Below the pieces are notes generated by a model that was given only the letters and a program-made list of their open reading frames with translations, was not told where the DNA came from and did not search any database. From Rudaea sp. 3F27F6 (lineage in GTDB: Bacteria; Pseudomonadota; Gammaproteobacteria; Xanthomonadales; Rhodanobacteraceae): a stretch of DNA of 64,000 nucleotides. This document shows, piece by piece, positions 16,369 to 24,354 of this stretch (within the stretch, counting starts at the first letter, position 1; every line of letters starts with the position of its first letter). The translations under genes and the position numbers were made by a program. The stretch covers positions 1,426,001 to 1,490,000 of the forward strand of contig NZ_SCNG01000001.1 in NCBI RefSeq assembly GCF_005503555.1, in the 5' to 3' direction.

Positions 16369-18123
16369 TCAGTAGCGCCAGCTTTTCAGATCGGCCCCGG
16401 CCGGCGCGGTCTTCTCGATGCGCTCGACGATCTTGGGCAGGTACATGGTGTTGTAGCGCAGGCGCGAATAGGCGTTCGGCGTGTTCGCATCGCCGTTCCA
16501 GCAATGCTCATCGCGCATGCCGTATTTCACTTCGCCTTCGTAGGCCGGCTCGCGGAAACTTTCCAGCGCGGCCTGCATGAGGTACACGGCGTCGTTGAGG
16601 AAATAGTTGTCGGACAGGCCGACATAGACGTGCAGTTTGCCGCGCAGCTTCTCGCCGATCTTCGGCCAGTTGCGCTTGAGGTAGTCGGTCAGGTCCCAAT
16701 GCTCACGCCAGTATTCGGCAACGCTGCGGTCGATCACACCCGTGCGCTTGTCGAAGATCGGCTTCGGATAACCGTCCGGCCCGACCGGCGAGTACACCGC
16801 CTGCCAGATGTCCCATTGCTCGGTCGAGCGGCCGTTACTGCCGAGCATCAATTCGTAGTTCATCGCGTCGGGCAACGACCAGATCGTGCGGCCGAGATAG
16901 TCGCGCATCGCCGGCTGCGCGATGCGCTTGAACGGCCCGTCGGTCCAGATCGCGTTCTTGTCTTCGTACAGGTTGATGTGGGTGTAGGCGTGGAAGTCGA
17001 CCGGATCGGGACAGGCGCCGAACGCGCCGTTGTAGTAGTCCGGATTGAAGATCTGCACGGCGAGCGCTTCCCAGCCGCCGGTCGAGCCGCCGTAGACGAA
17101 GCGCGACCAGCCGGTGCCGAGGCCGCGGAACTGCCTTTCGATCGCCGGGATCAGCTCCTGCTCGATTGCGCTGCCGTAAGGCCCGACGTTGGCCGAATCG
17201 ACCGCGTAGGAATCGTCGTAGTACGGGTTCGCATGCTGCAGCTTGACGATCAGCACGCGCGGGAAATCCTTCGACGTCCATTGCTGGTAGAACTTGTACG
17301 CCTCCTCCTGCTGGATGCGGTTGTAGCCGGCGAGATGGAAGCGCTCGCTGTAGTCGGGCTTGAGGTTCGGATCGGGCGGCTCGGTGCGGAAGCCGTCGAA
17401 GTCCGGCACGAAATGATCGTGGAAGATGACCAGCGGGAAATGCGACTGCGGATGCGCGTCGAAACCTTCCGGCACGAGCACCGCGGCGGAGAGGAACATC
17501 GGCCGGCCCCAGAACTTCGACAGCAGCTTGCTCTGGATGCGGATGTGGCGGATGTATTTCGTGTCCTTCGGCGGCACGATCGGCGCGATGGTCTGATCGA
17601 GCGCGATCGTCAGCGGCGCCGCGCCTTCGAGCTTGCCGCCGGCGGTCAGAGTGATCTTCTGCGGCTTCGAGTAGAAATTGCCGGGCTTGATGTTCCAATG
17701 CTGGCCTTCGCCCTGGTCGGGCGGCAGATCGAGCACGCGGCCGTCGGCGAGATGGAAGGTCTCGTAGCGGTTGAGCAGGGCCTGCACGTTGTAGGTGCCC
17801 GGCGGCAGGTCCTTGAGGCGCACGACCGGATAGCCGTCGGCCGCCGCGTCGATCGCGACCGCCGTGCCGGGTTTCCAGTCCTTCACGTTCTGGCCGAACG
17901 CCGCCTGGGTCTGGATCATGTGATCGACCTGGTTGCGCGGCTCGTCGGAGAAATCGCTCGAGAACAGCAGCATCAGGCGGCCCTGCTGTGGCGCTTTCGC
18001 GGCTGTCGCCGGCAATGCAACGCTAAAGCTCGAGGCTGTCTCATCAGCCTGCAATGCGATCGAAAAAGCGGCAGAGCACAGTATCGCTAGCTTCCAAAAA
18101 ACTCGTGGCGCGTAGGTTCGCAT
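16369..18123 (-). CDS. secreted alpha/beta-hydrolase, esterase-like
   Basis: 584 residues with an N-terminal signal-like segment (LAILCSAAFSIALQA). The N-terminal 170 residues are a beta-rich region of unknown type. The C-terminal half is an alpha/beta-hydrolase of the putative esterase class: FPLVIFHDHFVPDF, nucleophile elbow FVYGGSTGGWEAL (GxSxG) and a late DEHCWNGD histidine. ATAGGAG precedes the ATG. Such proteins are usually exported, and the substrate is unknown. The gene stands alone between the DUF2501 and orphan genes on the same strand. Confidence 0.78.
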   Translation of the reverse strand: MRTYAPRVFWKLAILCSAAFSIALQADETASSFSVALPATAAKAPQQGRLMLLFSSDFSDEPRNQVDHMIQTQAAFGQNVKDWKPGTAVAIDAAADGYPVVRLKDLPPGTYNVQALLNRYETFHLADGRVLDLPPDQGEGQHWNIKPGNFYSKPQKITLTAGGKLEGAAPLTIALDQTIAPIVPPKDTKYIRHIRIQSKLLSKFWGRPMFLSAAVLVPEGFDAHPQSHFPLVIFHDHFVPDFDGFRTEPPDPNLKPDYSERFHLAGYNRIQQEEAYKFYQQWTSKDFPRVLIVKLQHANPYYDDSYAVDSANVGPYGSAIEQELIPAIERQFRGLGTGWSRFVYGGSTGGWEALAVQIFNPDYYNGAFGACPDPVDFHAYTHINLYEDKNAIWTDGPFKRIAQPAMRDYLGRTIWSLPDAMNYELMLGSNGRSTEQWDIWQAVYSPVGPDGYPKPIFDKRTGVIDRSVAEYWREHWDLTDYLKRNWPKIGEKLRGKLHVYVGLSDNYFLNDAVYLMQAALESFREPAYEGEVKYGMRDEHCWNGDANTPNAYSRLRYNTMYLPKIVERIEKTAPAGADLKSWRY

Positions 18124-18197
18124 TGCGGTCGCTCCTATAAGAGACGCTCGATCCTATCCGAATTGGCGTTTTTTCCGAACGCCCCCTGGCACGCTGC

Positions 18198-18584
18198 CTA
18201 TAAATCGGCAGCCGATTGCCATTGCGTCAAGTCTTCCACCGGCTGTGGCAGGCGGCCTTCGAGCCAATCTGCAACCGTTCCGGGCTTGAATGTCCGGTCT
18301 CGCGATTCGATTACCCACGAAAGGAAATCGGCCGGGCCGCCATTGAGATAAGGCGGGGGAGAAACCGGCATGAATATTGTGGGCAATCGTTCGTTGAGCG
18401 AGAGGTAGTTCAGCACGCAACTCAACTCTTGCACTACGTTCCATGCCAAAGGGTTGCTGATATCGATCGAGAACTTCACCCACCAGTTGCCGTCTGGATA
18501 CTTCCCAGAACCTATGGATCCAGCAATCGAAGGCACGCGCCGCAGATAAGCTAGCAGCTTGGCGAAATCGCGATCGTCCCCCAT
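18198..18584 (-). CDS. orphan hypothetical protein
   Basis: 128 residues, no recognised family. It is tryptophan-rich (GNWWVKFSIDISNPLAWNVVQEL, TQWQSAADL) and has MPVSPPPYLNGGPADFLSWVIES followed by KPGTVADWLEGRLPQP. Charge and length resemble small immunity-type or cytosolic accessory proteins, but nothing supports a specific role. Base composition is visibly less GC-rich than in its neighbours, which may indicate recent acquisition. It ends about 75 bp before the esterase-like gene start and begins 13 bp after the cyoE stop, on the same strand. Confidence 0.65.
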   Translation of the reverse strand: MGDDRDFAKLLAYLRRVPSIAGSIGSGKYPDGNWWVKFSIDISNPLAWNVVQELSCVLNYLSLNERLPTIFMPVSPPPYLNGGPADFLSWVIESRDRTFKPGTVADWLEGRLPQPVEDLTQWQSAADL

Positions 18585-18597
18585 ATGAATCGCTTTC

Positions 18598-19497
18598 CTA
18601 CCCGATGCGCTCGAGCGGTACCACCGTGCGATGCAGCACCGGCGTATCGATGTAGTGATCGATCAGCAGGAACGCGAAGAGCGCCATCAGATAGATGATG
18701 GAATAGTTGAACACCTTCATCGCGAAGCGTTCCGACGGCGGTTTGAGCAGAACGATCGCATAGTAGAGAAAGCCCGCGCCGAGCACGAGCGCGCCGCCGA
18801 GATAGAACATGCCGCTCATGCCGGTGAGATACGGCAGCACGGTGACGATGATCAGCAGGATCGTGTAGTAGAGCACGTGCCAGCGCGTGTACTCGACGCC
18901 GTGGGTGACCGGCAGCATCGGCACCATCGCGCGCGCGTAGTCGTCGCGGCGGAAGATCGCGAGCGCCCAGAAATGCGGCGGCGTCCAGACGAAGATGATC
19001 AGTACGAGCAGCCAGGCGTGCGGATGGATATGCCCGGTCACCGCGGTCCAGCCGAGCAGCGGCGGCGCCGCGCCGGCGACGCCGCCGATCACGATGTTTT
19101 GCGGAGTGGCGCGCTTGAGCCACGCGGTGTAGACGATCGCGTAACCGATCAGCGATGCGAAGGTCAGCGCCGCGGTCAGCGGATTGACCAGGGCGATCAG
19201 GATCGTCATCGACAAAGCGCCGAGGAAGACCGCGAACGCGAGCACCTTGGCCGGGGTCAGCGCGCCGGTCGCGAGCGGCCGGTGCGCGGTGCGCGCCATC
19301 AGCTTGTCGATGCGCTGATCGATCAGATGATTGATCGCCGCGGCCGATGCGGCGGCGAGCCAGATGCCCAGGAAGCCCGCGACCGATTCGCGCAGCGGCG
19401 GCCAGCCCGGCACTGCGAGGAACATGCCGATGATCGCGGTGAACACGATCAGCGCCACTACGCGCGGTTTGGTCAGTTCGAGGTATTGGCGAAGCAT
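18598..19497 (-). CDS. cyoE: protoheme IX farnesyltransferase (heme O synthase)
   Basis: A 299-residue polytopic UbiA-family prenyltransferase that converts heme B to heme O, the precursor of heme A for the aa3 oxidase encoded upstream. The first aspartate-rich motif [19 protein letters not shown] is present with the farnesyl-PP/Mg-binding Asp residues. The [20 protein letters not shown] block is diagnostic of CyoE/CtaB. It is last in the oxidase cluster. Unusually, the ATG has no Shine-Dalgarno: ten tandem copies of a 7-bp unit begin 6 bases upstream. Confidence 0.96.
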   Translation of the reverse strand: MLRQYLELTKPRVVALIVFTAIIGMFLAVPGWPPLRESVAGFLGIWLAAASAAAINHLIDQRIDKLMARTAHRPLATGALTPAKVLAFAVFLGALSMTILIALVNPLTAALTFASLIGYAIVYTAWLKRATPQNIVIGGVAGAAPPLLGWTAVTGHIHPHAWLLVLIIFVWTPPHFWALAIFRRDDYARAMVPMLPVTHGVEYTRWHVLYYTILLIIVTVLPYLTGMSGMFYLGGALVLGAGFLYYAIVLLKPPSERFAMKVFNYSIIYLMALFAFLLIDHYIDTPVLHRTVVPLERIG

Positions 19498-19502
19498 TCG
19501 GC

Positions 19503-19572
19503 GTGAGCGGTGAGCGGTGAGCGGTGAGCGGTGAGCGGTGAGCGGTGAGCGGTGAGCGGTGAGCGGTGAGCG
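19503..19572. repeat. ten perfect tandem copies of a 7-bp unit before cyoE
   Basis: The unit GTGAGCG (CGCTCAC on the coding strand of cyoE) is repeated exactly ten times with no variation, starting 6 bp upstream of the cyoE ATG. It occupies the place of the ribosome binding site. Perfect short tandem repeats of this kind are prone to slippage. Confidence 0.97.
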
Positions 19573-19591
19573 GGAAGAGCTTACATAGAAT

Positions 19592-19620
19592 CGTCATTCC
19601 CGCGAAAGCGGGAATCCAGC
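19592..19620. repeat. GTCATTCCCGCGAAAGCGGGAATCCAG-type hairpin repeat
   Basis: TCATTCCCGC pairs with GCGGGAAT around GAAA. It is a single unpaired copy of the GTCATTCC family, between ctaA and the tandem repeat before cyoE. Confidence 0.8.
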
Positions 19621-19744
19621 TTCTCTACCCTCGAAGATCAAGAGCAAGGTCGCTGGACGAGCGGTCATTCGGTCATTGAAACGTCACTTTCATTGGCCGA
19701 TTCCAAAACGGACACTCGCGTGGCGGATCGATCGCACGCAAAGA

Positions 19745-20755
19745 CTACTGCGGTCGGCGAACCCTCACTAGCAACGCCAGCAGCGACAGCAGCAGCATCG
19801 CGGCGACGCCGTTGTGCGCGGTCGCGATCGGCAGCGGCAGGCCGAGATGCACGTTGGCGATACCGAGCGAGATCTGCAGCAACAGCGCGATCGCGATCGC
19901 GACGGCGAAGGGCCGCGTTTCGGCGTAGCGCGCCGCGCGCAGCACGACGGCAAAGGCAACGTGGCCGAACACGAGCAGCGCGCCGATGCGGTGGGTGATC
20001 TGAATGGCAATGCGCGCCGAACCGTCGAGCACACCGCCCTCGTAGTTGACGCCGATGCCGCGCCAGAGGACGAACGCTTCGCGGAAATCCATATTGCCCG
20101 GCCACCATTGGCCGAGGCAGGTCGGAAAATCGAGGCCGCAGGCAAGCGCGGCATAGTTCGAGCTGGTCCAGCCGCCAAGCGCGATCTGCACCGCGACCAG
20201 GCCGAGGCCGATCGCAGTCAGCCGCCAGAGCTTGTCTTTCTGCGCGGCGGAAAACCGCGGATTGGGAATTTGCGGAATGGTCAGGCGCAACGCCGTATAG
20301 GCGAGCAGGACGAAGATCGTCATGCCGCCGAGCAGATGGGCCATGACCACGACCGGCTTCAGCTTCCAGGTCACTGTCCACATACCGAGCAAGGCCTGGA
20401 ACAGGATGAAGATCGCCGCGGCAAATGGCACGGCGGCGAGGCCGTGCAGATCGCGGCGGCGGCGCCAGGCCCAGATCGCGAGCGCGAACGTGGTCAGGAT
20501 CAGGCCGCCGGCGAGGAAGCGGTGCACCTGCTCGCGCCAGGCCTTGTCGGATTCGACCGGCCGATCGGGAAACGCCGCATTCGCCGCGTCGACTTCGTGT
20601 CCGTGCACGGGCCAGGTGATCTTGCCGTAGCAGGTCGGCCAGTCCGGGCACGACAGGCCGGCATTCGACAGGCGCACGAACGCGCCGAACACGATCACGA
20701 CGAGCGCGAACGCGGCGGCGATCCAGGCGAGGCGGGCAATTCCGGTTGTACTCAT
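19745..20755 (-). CDS. ctaA: heme A synthase CtaA (COX15 family)
   Basis: 336 residues with about eight membrane helices. It oxidises the heme O methyl group to the formyl of heme A in the inner membrane. Conserved features are the WREQVHRFLAGG histidine (heme ligand), a cysteine-containing loop SCPDWPTCYGKI near the N-terminus, the second CGLDFPTCLGQW loop, and the ITHRIGALLV and TAHNGVAAM histidines. It matches the proteobacterial long form. Placed between the SCO-like gene and cyoE in the oxidase cluster, it forms the heme A supply pair with cyoE. Confidence 0.95.
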   Translation of the reverse strand: MSTTGIARLAWIAAAFALVVIVFGAFVRLSNAGLSCPDWPTCYGKITWPVHGHEVDAANAAFPDRPVESDKAWREQVHRFLAGGLILTTFALAIWAWRRRRDLHGLAAVPFAAAIFILFQALLGMWTVTWKLKPVVVMAHLLGGMTIFVLLAYTALRLTIPQIPNPRFSAAQKDKLWRLTAIGLGLVAVQIALGGWTSSNYAALACGLDFPTCLGQWWPGNMDFREAFVLWRGIGVNYEGGVLDGSARIAIQITHRIGALLVFGHVAFAVVLRAARYAETRPFAVAIAIALLLQISLGIANVHLGLPLPIATAHNGVAAMLLLSLLALLVRVRRPQ

Positions 20756-20781
20756 TTCTTCACTTCACCAAAAATAGATTG

Positions 20782-20889
20782 GCCACGGATTGCACGGATC
20801 AACACGGATAGAGCAACGAGATTTCGCAGACGTCGTGGCCGACCTGTTCGCCTTTGTCTTTATACGTGTTCATCCGTGCAATCCGTGGC
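20782..20889. repeat. 25-bp inverted repeat (GCCACGGATTGCACGGAT type) upstream of ctaA
   Basis: GCCACGGATTGCACGGATCA.. at 20782-20806 and its reverse complement at 20865-20889 match in 24 of 25 positions, around a 58-bp loop. The element occupies most of the gap between ctaA and the SCO-like gene. Such CCGTGCAATCCGTGGC modules are dispersed in many bacterial genomes. It could form a long stem in mRNA. Confidence 0.85.
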
Positions 20890-20914
20890 GGAAAAGCTCT
20901 TGCGTTTGCGTCGG

Positions 20915-21487
20915 TCACTTCACGACCTTGGGCAAATCGCGACGCACGCCGCCGAGGTCGTAGCCCTCGGCATAACGCATCATCAGAAAACCGCCCGGAT
21001 CGACCAGGGCGAGCGCGAGCGCGTCGTCGCCCTTCGCGCGCAGATCGGCGAACGCGCTCGTGTCGTCGCTGCCCGCCTGCAACGGCGCGAGCGCGGCGAA
21101 TGTATCGGCCGGCAGCGCCGGGCCGAGATAGACCAGACGCACACGAGTCGCATTGCGGCCGAGTGTTGCGCGCATGCGCACGAGCTCGCCGAGCGCGGCC
21201 TGACATTGCTGCGCGCAGTTCGCGCCGGGAAGCGCGAGCAGGGTCCACTGCCATTGCGGATTGCGCCAGACGAGCTTCTCGCCGCCGGCCAGGCTCACCG
21301 GCACCGCTTCGACCTGGCGCGGCGGATCGATCAGGGTGCCGTAGGCTTTCGTGCCTTCCGGCCGGTAGCCGCTCAGATTGAGCGCGAACGCGATCAGCAT
21401 CGGCACGACGAAGACGGCGACCACGCCGATCAGCATCCAGCGATTGCGGTTGCGTACGGCATTGGCGTCGTTGCGGGATTCGGACAT
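20915..21487 (-). CDS. SCO-like membrane-anchored thioredoxin-fold protein of the oxidase cluster
   Basis: 190 residues: one N-terminal membrane helix (WMLIGVVAVFVVPMLIAFAL) and a periplasmic domain. WQWTLLALPGANCAQQCQAAL carries a CxxxC pair like the copper/redox motif of SCO1-type factors, followed by LVDPGGFLMMRYAEGYD. It probably helps CuA-site assembly or thiol handling, an inference from the motif and position. The ATG lies 2 bp after the SURF1 stop, so they are one transcription unit. The sequence is divergent from canonical SCO1, and the conserved distal histidine is not obvious. Confidence 0.78.
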   Translation of the reverse strand: MSESRNDANAVRNRNRWMLIGVVAVFVVPMLIAFALNLSGYRPEGTKAYGTLIDPPRQVEAVPVSLAGGEKLVWRNPQWQWTLLALPGANCAQQCQAALGELVRMRATLGRNATRVRLVYLGPALPADTFAALAPLQAGSDDTSAFADLRAKGDDALALALVDPGGFLMMRYAEGYDLGGVRRDLPKVVK

Positions 21488-21489
21488 AT

Positions 21490-22215
21490 TCAGCGTATTT
21501 TCTTGTAGTGCAGCAGGACGAAAATCGCGATCGCGGCAATCACGAAAGCGAACCATTGGACCGCGTAGCCGCGATGGCGCTCGGGCGGCATCACGCTCGG
21601 CGTCCATGCGCGCACGAAACCCGAGGCCGCGTCCGCGTCGAGCAACAGCACGCGGGGCAGCAGCGGCCGGTCCAGATCGGCGGCAATCTCCTGCGCGTCG
21701 ATCGCCAGCGTCAGCTTCGGCCACGTCGTCTGCCGGACCAGCGCGTTGCCGCCGACGCGGATGCCGTTGCCTGGGAACGGCGCGTAGACACCGGCCAGCG
21801 TCGCTTCGCCTGACGGCAGCGGCGGCAACGCGGGCTGCGTACCGCGCTCGTGCGACCAGGCGATCCAACCGCGATCGACGAGCAGCACGTCGCCGCCGCC
21901 GCTCGGCACGAATGCCGCGTAGGCCTCGACGCCGCGCTTGCCGTCGCGTATCTGCTCGTCGCGCAGCCAGCCGCGGTCGGCGAGAAACTGTCCGCTGACG
22001 CGCACGTGCGGGAAGCGGTCGGCCGGCGGCGCGGAGTGCACCGCGGCGAAATCCTCGAACGCGGCTTTCGGCGCCGAATCGAACGCCGACAGCAGGCGCT
22101 GCGCCTCAGCAGCGCGATCGAGCTGCCACACGCCGAGCCGCGCAAACAGCGCGATGCCGGCCAAGGTCAACGCGATCGCGAACCACGACGGTCGCTGCCA
22201 GCGCCTCGCGGTCAT
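21490..22215 (-). CDS. SURF1 family cytochrome oxidase biogenesis protein
   Basis: 241 residues with one membrane helix at each end (FAIALTLAGIALFARLGVWQL and AVQWFAFVIAAIAIFVLLHY) and a periplasmic domain. The family signatures GVWQLDRAAEAQ, VLLVDRGWIAW and HRGYAVQWFAF are present. SURF1 helps insert heme a into subunit I. It is transcribed with the SCO-like gene downstream and is divergent from the DUF2909 gene. Confidence 0.93.
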   Translation of the reverse strand: MTARRWQRPSWFAIALTLAGIALFARLGVWQLDRAAEAQRLLSAFDSAPKAAFEDFAAVHSAPPADRFPHVRVSGQFLADRGWLRDEQIRDGKRGVEAYAAFVPSGGGDVLLVDRGWIAWSHERGTQPALPPLPSGEATLAGVYAPFPGNGIRVGGNALVRQTTWPKLTLAIDAQEIAADLDRPLLPRVLLLDADAASGFVRAWTPSVMPPERHRGYAVQWFAFVIAAIAIFVLLHYKKIR

Positions 22216-22283
22216 GGAACCAGGCCGATTGCGGCGGCGCTATACTCTTTCATCTTCGTTACAACGCGGCCGGACTTATCGCC

Positions 22284-22493
22284 ATGTGGACCAAGATCAT
22301 CATCGTCGCGTTCCTCGCCGTCATCGTCTACAACCTTGGCGCCGGGCTGTACTACATGATGACCGACAAGAGCGGCAGCGATCGCGTGGTCAAGGCGCTG
22401 ACGCGGCGCATCGGCCTCTCCGTACTGCTGATCCTGCTCGTGATCCTCGGCATCTGGCTCGGGATCATCAAGCCGCACGATTTGGGGCAGTAG
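22284..22493 (+). CDS. DUF2909 twin-transmembrane protein
   Basis: 69 residues with two membrane helices (IIIVAFLAVIVYNLGAGLYYM and LSVLLILLVILGIWLGII) separated by a short basic loop. This is the DUF2909 type found opposite SURF1 in oxidase clusters of Xanthomonadales and related groups. Function unknown; an oxidase assembly role is inferred from constant neighbourhood. It is the only plus-strand gene within the oxidase locus. Confidence 0.88.
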   Translation: MWTKIIIVAFLAVIVYNLGAGLYYMMTDKSGSDRVVKALTRRIGLSVLLILLVILGIWLGIIKPHDLGQ

Positions 22494-22495
22494 AG

Positions 22496-22630
22496 CCGGG
22501 ATTGGAGATTCGCGATTGGGGATTCGGAAAAGCGCGTTCGCGATTCCTGTCTCCGATCCCGGTAAGCAACGTGGATTCGGAAGCGCCACCGGCTCTTCCG
22601 AATCTCGAATCTCCAATCTCGAATCCCGGC
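22496..22630. repeat. imperfect inverted repeat of GGGATTNGNGATTCG units
   Basis: The segment from GCCGGGATTGGAGATTCG (22496) pairs imperfectly with CGAATCTCCAATCTCGAATC..CCGGC ending near 22630. It is made of short degenerate GGATTCG/CGAATCC units and separates the convergent DUF2909 and ctaE genes, so it may also work as a terminator. Confidence 0.75.
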
Positions 22631-22632
22631 CT

Positions 22633-23511
22633 TTACAGCACGTAGACGAACAGGAACAGCCCGAGCCAGACCACGTCGACGAAGTGCCAGTACCAGGCGA
22701 CGGCTTCGAAGCCGAAGTGGTGGTCGCGGTCGAAGTGGCCCTTGGCGCAGCGCAGCCAGATCACGATCAGCATGACCGTGCCGAGGGTGACGTGCAGGCC
22801 GTGGAAGCCGGTCAGCATGAAGAAGGTCGAGCCGTAGACTCCGCTGCCGAGCGTGAGGTTGAGCTGCCCGTAGGCTTCCATGTACTCGTGTGCCTGGAAG
22901 TACAGGAAGGTACAGCCGAGCAGAATCGTCAGGCCGAGGAAGATCATGAGCTGGGTGCGCTTGCCCGCGCGCAGCGCATGGTGAGCGATCGTGATCGTCA
23001 CGCCCGAGGTCAGCAGGATCAGGGTGTTGAGCAGCGGCACGCCCCACGCCGGAATCGTCTCGAACGCACCGCCGATGCTGCCGGGGCCGTTGGTCGGCCA
23101 TGCCGGGGCGTAGCCCTTCCAGAGGAAGAAGTTGGTCAGCGCACCGTCGCCCTCGCCGCCGATCCACGGCACCGACAGCGCACGCGCGTAGAACAGCGCG
23201 CCGAAGAAGGCGGCGAAGAACATCACCTCGGAGAAGATGAACCACATCATGCCCATGCGGAACGAGGTGTCGACCTGCTTGTTGTAGGCGCCGGCGACCG
23301 ATTCGCGGATCACGGTGCCGAACCAGCCGAACACCATGAACAGGATGATCGCGATGCCGAGCAGCATCGACACTTCGCCGGCCGGATGCTCGTTGAGCCA
23401 GAGCGCCGCGCCGCCGAGCGTGAACAGCAGGCCGAACGAGCCGACGATCGGCCACTTCGTGCCGTGCGGGACGTAGTAGACGTCGGGGTTTGCGTGGGTC
23501 GTGTCGGACAT
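22633..23511 (-). CDS. ctaE: cytochrome c oxidase subunit III
   Basis: 292 residues, seven membrane helices, inner membrane. Diagnostic blocks include FRMGMMWFIFSEVMFFAAFFG, FFMLTGFHGLHVTLG and the C-terminal AWYWHFVDVVWLGLFLFVYV. Subunit III stabilises the oxidase and its oxygen access and proton uptake. Ten bp separate its ATG from the ctaG stop upstream. Confidence 0.97.
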   Translation of the reverse strand: MSDTTHANPDVYYVPHGTKWPIVGSFGLLFTLGGAALWLNEHPAGEVSMLLGIAIILFMVFGWFGTVIRESVAGAYNKQVDTSFRMGMMWFIFSEVMFFAAFFGALFYARALSVPWIGGEGDGALTNFFLWKGYAPAWPTNGPGSIGGAFETIPAWGVPLLNTLILLTSGVTITIAHHALRAGKRTQLMIFLGLTILLGCTFLYFQAHEYMEAYGQLNLTLGSGVYGSTFFMLTGFHGLHVTLGTVMLIVIWLRCAKGHFDRDHHFGFEAVAWYWHFVDVVWLGLFLFVYVL

Positions 23512-23521
23512 GGCCGTTTCC

Positions 23522-24127
23522 TTAACTCTTGGGTTGCGTGCTCGCTTCCTGCGCGGCGAGGCGCTTGGTCGCTAGCTCGTTGTTGTAAAAAGTATACGAC
23601 AGGGTCAGCTGCTTGATGTCGGCGGGCAGCTTCGGATCGACGACGAAACGCACCGGCATGCGCCGCGACTCGCCCGCCTTGAGCATCTGCTCGGTGAAGC
23701 AGAAGCACTCGGTCTTGTTGAAGTAGAGCGAAGCGCGGTTCGGCGCGATGCTCGGCACGGCATTGCCGACGATCGCCTCGGGCGCGAGATTGCTCGCGTC
23801 GAACCAGGCTTCGGTCAGCACGCCGGGATGCACCTTGACGCTGAACACCTCAGGCGCGAACTTCCAGCTCAGCGCGCTGTTGACGTTGCCGACGAACTGC
23901 ACTTCGACCGTGCGCTCCATGTCCGGCGCGAAGCCCGCGACCTTGGCGCCGTCGGCGACCTTGTTCTCGAACTTGATGCCGAAGATGTGCTCGCAGGCGA
24001 TGCGGTAGATCGGCGGCATCACGCGGAAGCCGAACAGGAACGAAGCGACGCAGACGATCAAGCCGATCTTGATCACCCGCCAGTTCTTCTTTTGGCTTTC
24101 GCTCTGACTCTCGTTCGTATTGCTCAT
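23522..24127 (-). CDS. ctaG: cytochrome c oxidase assembly protein CtaG (Cox11)
   Basis: 201 residues: an N-terminal membrane helix (IGLIVCVASFLFGFRV) and a periplasmic immunoglobulin-like domain that delivers copper to CuB of subunit I. The copper ligands are in NKTECFCFTEQ (CxC), and the C-terminal LTLSYTFYNN block is typical. The ATG at 24127 overlaps the stop of the 43-residue gene upstream by 4 bp (ATGA). The longer upstream frame is rejected because that region encodes the small protein. Confidence 0.96.
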   Translation of the reverse strand: MSNTNESQSESQKKNWRVIKIGLIVCVASFLFGFRVMPPIYRIACEHIFGIKFENKVADGAKVAGFAPDMERTVEVQFVGNVNSALSWKFAPEVFSVKVHPGVLTEAWFDASNLAPEAIVGNAVPSIAPNRASLYFNKTECFCFTEQMLKAGESRRMPVRFVVDPKLPADIKQLTLSYTFYNNELATKRLAAQEASTQPKS

Positions 24128-24255
24128 CGATGCGTGCTCACGGTCTGCACGAAGAACAGCACGAAGATCGTGAACGCCACGCCCGCGACGATCCATGCCG
24201 TACGCCGCGCGGCAGCGCGGCGGCGGTCGATGTCGTTAGCGGGGGCGTGCTGCAT
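24124..24255 (-). CDS. cytochrome oxidase small assembly protein (43 aa)
   Basis: A 43-residue protein read from an ATG at 24255 (MQHAPANDIDRRRAAARRTA), with a single membrane helix WIVAGVAFTIFVLFFVQTV and an ATGA overlap with ctaG. Small single-helix genes between ctaD and ctaG are widespread in beta- and gammaproteobacteria and are annotated as oxidase small assembly proteins. Position, topology and coupling all fit. It is below the usual length cut-off and easily missed. Confidence 0.82.
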   Translation of the reverse strand: MQHAPANDIDRRRAAARRTAWIVAGVAFTIFVLFFVQTVSTHR

Positions 24256-24354
24256 TGATCCAACTCAAAACTTTCAAAATTTGCGGATTTTGTTGAAAAG
24301 TGCGGCCACGGACGGCCGCTTCTTGATTCTCGCGATCAAGGACGGTCGCAAAAA

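Noticed and set aside
19503-19572. Considered as part of a longer N-terminus of cyoE or a coding repeat (LTAHRSP units)
   Set aside because: The frame that translates it is not the cyoE frame, and cyoE begins normally at [12 protein letters not shown]; the repeat is better read as non-coding.
18551-19597. 348-codon minus-strand frame starting in the tandem repeat
   Set aside because: It is the shifted-frame reading of cyoE plus the repeat, with no membrane helices matching the family.
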